In this document: positions 5,161 to 7,215 of the stretch, one piece after another
Numbering within the stretch: the first letter of the stretch is position 1
Layout: every line of letters starts with the position of its first letter
DNA from: an uncultured Ruminococcus sp.
Lineage (GTDB): Bacteria; Bacillota; Clostridia; Oscillospirales; Acutalibacteraceae
Direction: 5' to 3'
Length of the DNA stretch: 7,215 nt
Assembly (NCBI GenBank): GCA_902803125.1
Contig: CADCOZ010000048.1
Span: 1 to 7,215, forward strand
Position numbers and translations under genes: made by a program
Notes under the pieces: model-generated
Databases searched by the model: none
What the model was told of the DNA's origin: nothing
The model's input: the letters and a program-made list of their open reading frames with translations, nothing else

Positions 5161-7215
5161 GTGAGAAAGACGGATATCAGTAAGTACAGAGATGACAGAA
5201 GCGGTTCGTCCGTATCCGTGGGGACGGTAATCAAAGAATTTTTCTCGATGATTGGGAAAATACTGGCCACGGCGTTTTTGGTAACGCTGTTTACCGGTCT
5301 TGTGGTAGGTGTATCTGTACTGATTTATATTGCCGGTATTGCCAATGAGCCGAACACCATTAACCTGAATGCGATGAAGCTGAACGAAACCAGCCATGTT
5401 TATGTACTCAACGAGAAAGGCGAATGGGAGGACTACCGTCAGCTGTACTCCACCGAGAACCGTGTTTGGGTCAGCTATAAGGATATTCCCAAACGCATGA
5501 TTGACGCACAGATTGCCATTGAAGATAAGCGTTTTTATGATCATGAAGGGGTAGACTGGTATCGTACCGGCGGAGCCGTGTTCAGTCTGGCCACCGGACG
5601 AGATGAATTCGGCGGTTCCACCATTACCCAACAGCTGATTAAGAATATTACAGACGATAACGAAGTGAGCATTACCCGAAAACTGCGGGAAATTTTCCGT
5701 GCGCTCAAGCTGGAAAAAGAATACACCAAAGATGATATTTTAGAGGCCTACCTGAATATTGTTAACTATGGCAGCGGCTGCCGTGGGGTACAGTCGGCGG
5801 CCAGACTCTACTTTAATAAGAACATTCAGGACTGTAGTATTGCCGAATGTGCGGCGATTGCCGGCATTACCCAGAACCCGTATGCCTTTGATCCGCTGAA
5901 CTTCCCGGAAAAGAACAAGAAGCGGCGTGAAATCGTACTGGACGAGATGTATGAACAGGAAATGATTACAGAGGAAGAATATCGTCAGGCGATGAAGGAA
6001 TCCGAAAACATGAAGTTTATCGGTTACGAAATCGAAGAGGACGAGGACGAAGCGGACAGCTGGAACTGGTATGACGACAGATTGTTCCGTGATGTGTCAA
6101 GGCAATTGGCAGAGTCCCTGCGCATTGAGATTGACGAAGCCGAAGATATGATCTACAGCAAAGGCTTGAAGATTTACAGCGCAATGGACAAAAAGGCACA
6201 GGAGATTGCCGAAAAGAAGGTACTGGCCTGGAAAACACCCGATGATCCCACCTTGGATATCGGCTATATGATGATGGACTTTGAAGGCCGTGTATTGGCC
6301 ACGGTGGGCGGCCGTCAGGAAAGAGACGGACGTTTGCTGTGGGATAACGCTTCCCGTGCTTCCTTACAGCCCGGTTCCACCATCAAGCCTTTGACCTCCT
6401 ATATGCTGGCATTGGAACAGGGCAAGATCAATTTCTCCACCCTAATCAACGACGAACCGGTCTGGAACTGGGCTTATTCCGAGTCCGGCGACCCGATTGC
6501 GGGACCGAATAACTGGTACGGTACCTATTACGGTCCGATTACCGCCACAAGAGCCTTGGATATTTCTTCCAACGGTGCGGCGGTCAGTGTGCTGAAAATG
6601 GTTGGTCTGCCCGAAAGCTATGACTTCCTGACTCAGCGGCTGAACTTTACCCATCTGGACGAGGAAAGCGACAGAGAGAACCTGTCCGGTTTGTCCATCG
6701 GCGGCTTCACGGGCGGTACTACGGTAGAGGAAATGACGGCGGCCTATGCTATTTTCTGTAACCAAGGCTATTACTATGAACCCTATACCTATTATTGGGT
6801 AGAGGACAGAGAAGGCAACGTCTTGCTGGATAACCGTGACAGAGGTTTGCCGGATCCGGTTCTGTCGGAAGAAACGGCAACGATTATGAACCGTATGCTG
6901 TCGGATGTTGTCAATAACCCCGATGAAGACCAGGCACTGGGCTATCGCTGTAAGATCAAGGGCTGGGACATCATCGGCAAAACAGGTACTACCGACAGTT
7001 CCTATGATAACTGGTTTGTAGGGGCTTCTCCCTATGCGGTGGCGGGTATCTGGACAGGTCACAGCACCCCGGCCGCCATTGCGGAATCCGAACAAAGCAA
7101 GGTGCATTATCTCTGGCGTGATATCATGGCAGAGTGGCTCAAAGGCAAAGAGTCGAAAACCTATGTGTTGGCCAGCACCGTGGAACAGCATTACTTCAAT
7201 AAGACAACCGGCGAA
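5161..7215 (+). CDS. Class A penicillin-binding protein (transglycosylase and transpeptidase), partial at window end
   Basis: The frame is open for 685 codons from GTG 5161 to the last base, so the C-terminus is missing. It encodes a bifunctional peptidoglycan synthase of the PBP1A type: a GT51 domain polymerises lipid II and a transpeptidase domain cross-links the stem peptides outside the membrane. A short cytoplasmic tail precedes one membrane helix (about residues 34-60). In GT51, the catalytic Glu is E121 in EDKRFYDHEGVD, followed by GGSTITQQLIKN (151-162) and EAYLNIVNYGSGCRGVQSAA. A linker with an acidic stretch (around 285-295) follows. The transpeptidase shows all three motifs: S406-T-I-K409 in LQPGSTIKP, S469-S-N471 in DISSNGAAV, and K607-T-G-T in GKTGTTDSSYDNWFVG. 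No key residue is missing. It is transcribed from an extended -10 promoter with a long leader. The symbol (ponA/pbp1A-like) is left blank because paralogues are common. Confidence 0.96.
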   Translation, partial: MRKTDISKYRDDRSGSSVSVGTVIKEFFSMIGKILATAFLVTLFTGLVVGVSVLIYIAGIANEPNTINLNAMKLNETSHVYVLNEKGEWEDYRQLYSTENRVWVSYKDIPKRMIDAQIAIEDKRFYDHEGVDWYRTGGAVFSLATGRDEFGGSTITQQLIKNITDDNEVSITRKLREIFRALKLEKEYTKDDILEAYLNIVNYGSGCRGVQSAARLYFNKNIQDCSIAECAAIAGITQNPYAFDPLNFPEKNKKRREIVLDEMYEQEMITEEEYRQAMKESENMKFIGYEIEEDEDEADSWNWYDDRLFRDVSRQLAESLRIEIDEAEDMIYSKGLKIYSAMDKKAQEIAEKKVLAWKTPDDPTLDIGYMMMDFEGRVLATVGGRQERDGRLLWDNASRASLQPGSTIKPLTSYMLALEQGKINFSTLINDEPVWNWAYSESGDPIAGPNNWYGTYYGPITATRALDISSNGAAVSVLKMVGLPESYDFLTQRLNFTHLDEESDRENLSGLSIGGFTGGTTVEEMTAAYAIFCNQGYYYEPYTYYWVEDREGNVLLDNRDRGLPDPVLSEETATIMNRMLSDVVNNPDEDQALGYRCKIKGWDIIGKTGTTDSSYDNWFVGASPYAVAGIWTGHSTPAAIAESEQSKVHYLWRDIMAEWLKGKESKTYVLASTVEQHYFNKTTGE

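Noticed and set aside
6442..7191. 249-codon minus-strand open frame inside the PBP gene
   Set aside because: It overlaps the transpeptidase domain antisense, and the PBP motifs establish the plus-strand frame as the real one.

Overview
The window looks like a chromosomal segment of a low-to-mid G+C Gram-positive bacterium, most likely a clostridial member of the Bacillota (Firmicutes). This rests on strong AAGGAGG-type ribosome binding sites, a PepV/Sapep-type M20 dipeptidase, a clostridial-looking class A penicillin-binding protein and a small secreted protein with a BofC-C-terminal-like domain. The genus cannot be named from sequence alone.

Layout: positions 1-110 hold part of a G/C-rich structured repeat on the minus strand. 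A plus-strand pair follows: an AT-rich GIY-YIG nuclease-fold gene with a RAMA/DUF4357-like C-terminal domain (176-925), then 22 nt later a GtrB/DPM1-like membrane glycosyltransferase (948-1925). A second copy of the repeat fills the gap before a PepV-like dipeptidase (2091-3455), and a third copy follows that gene. A strong minus-strand terminator (about 3595-3637) then ends a convergent minus-strand XRE regulator (3719-4123), which has a near-consensus sigma-A promoter. An AT-rich gap of about 410 nt contains that promoter and small inverted repeats but no gene I can support. A minus-strand gene for a small secreted BofC-like protein (4535-4870) is divergent from a class A PBP gene (5161 to beyond the window end), which has an extended -10 promoter and a leader of about 135 nt containing repeats and hairpins.

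The genes do not form one pathway. The glycosyltransferase and PBP act on the cell envelope, the dipeptidase in peptide turnover, and the regulator has no obvious neighbouring target. The most unusual content is the dispersed intergenic structured repeat (three copies within 3.6 kb, with related ends and differing interiors) and the compositionally foreign GIY-YIG/RAMA gene next to one copy. I saw no CRISPR array, tRNA, rRNA, transposase or complete defence operon.
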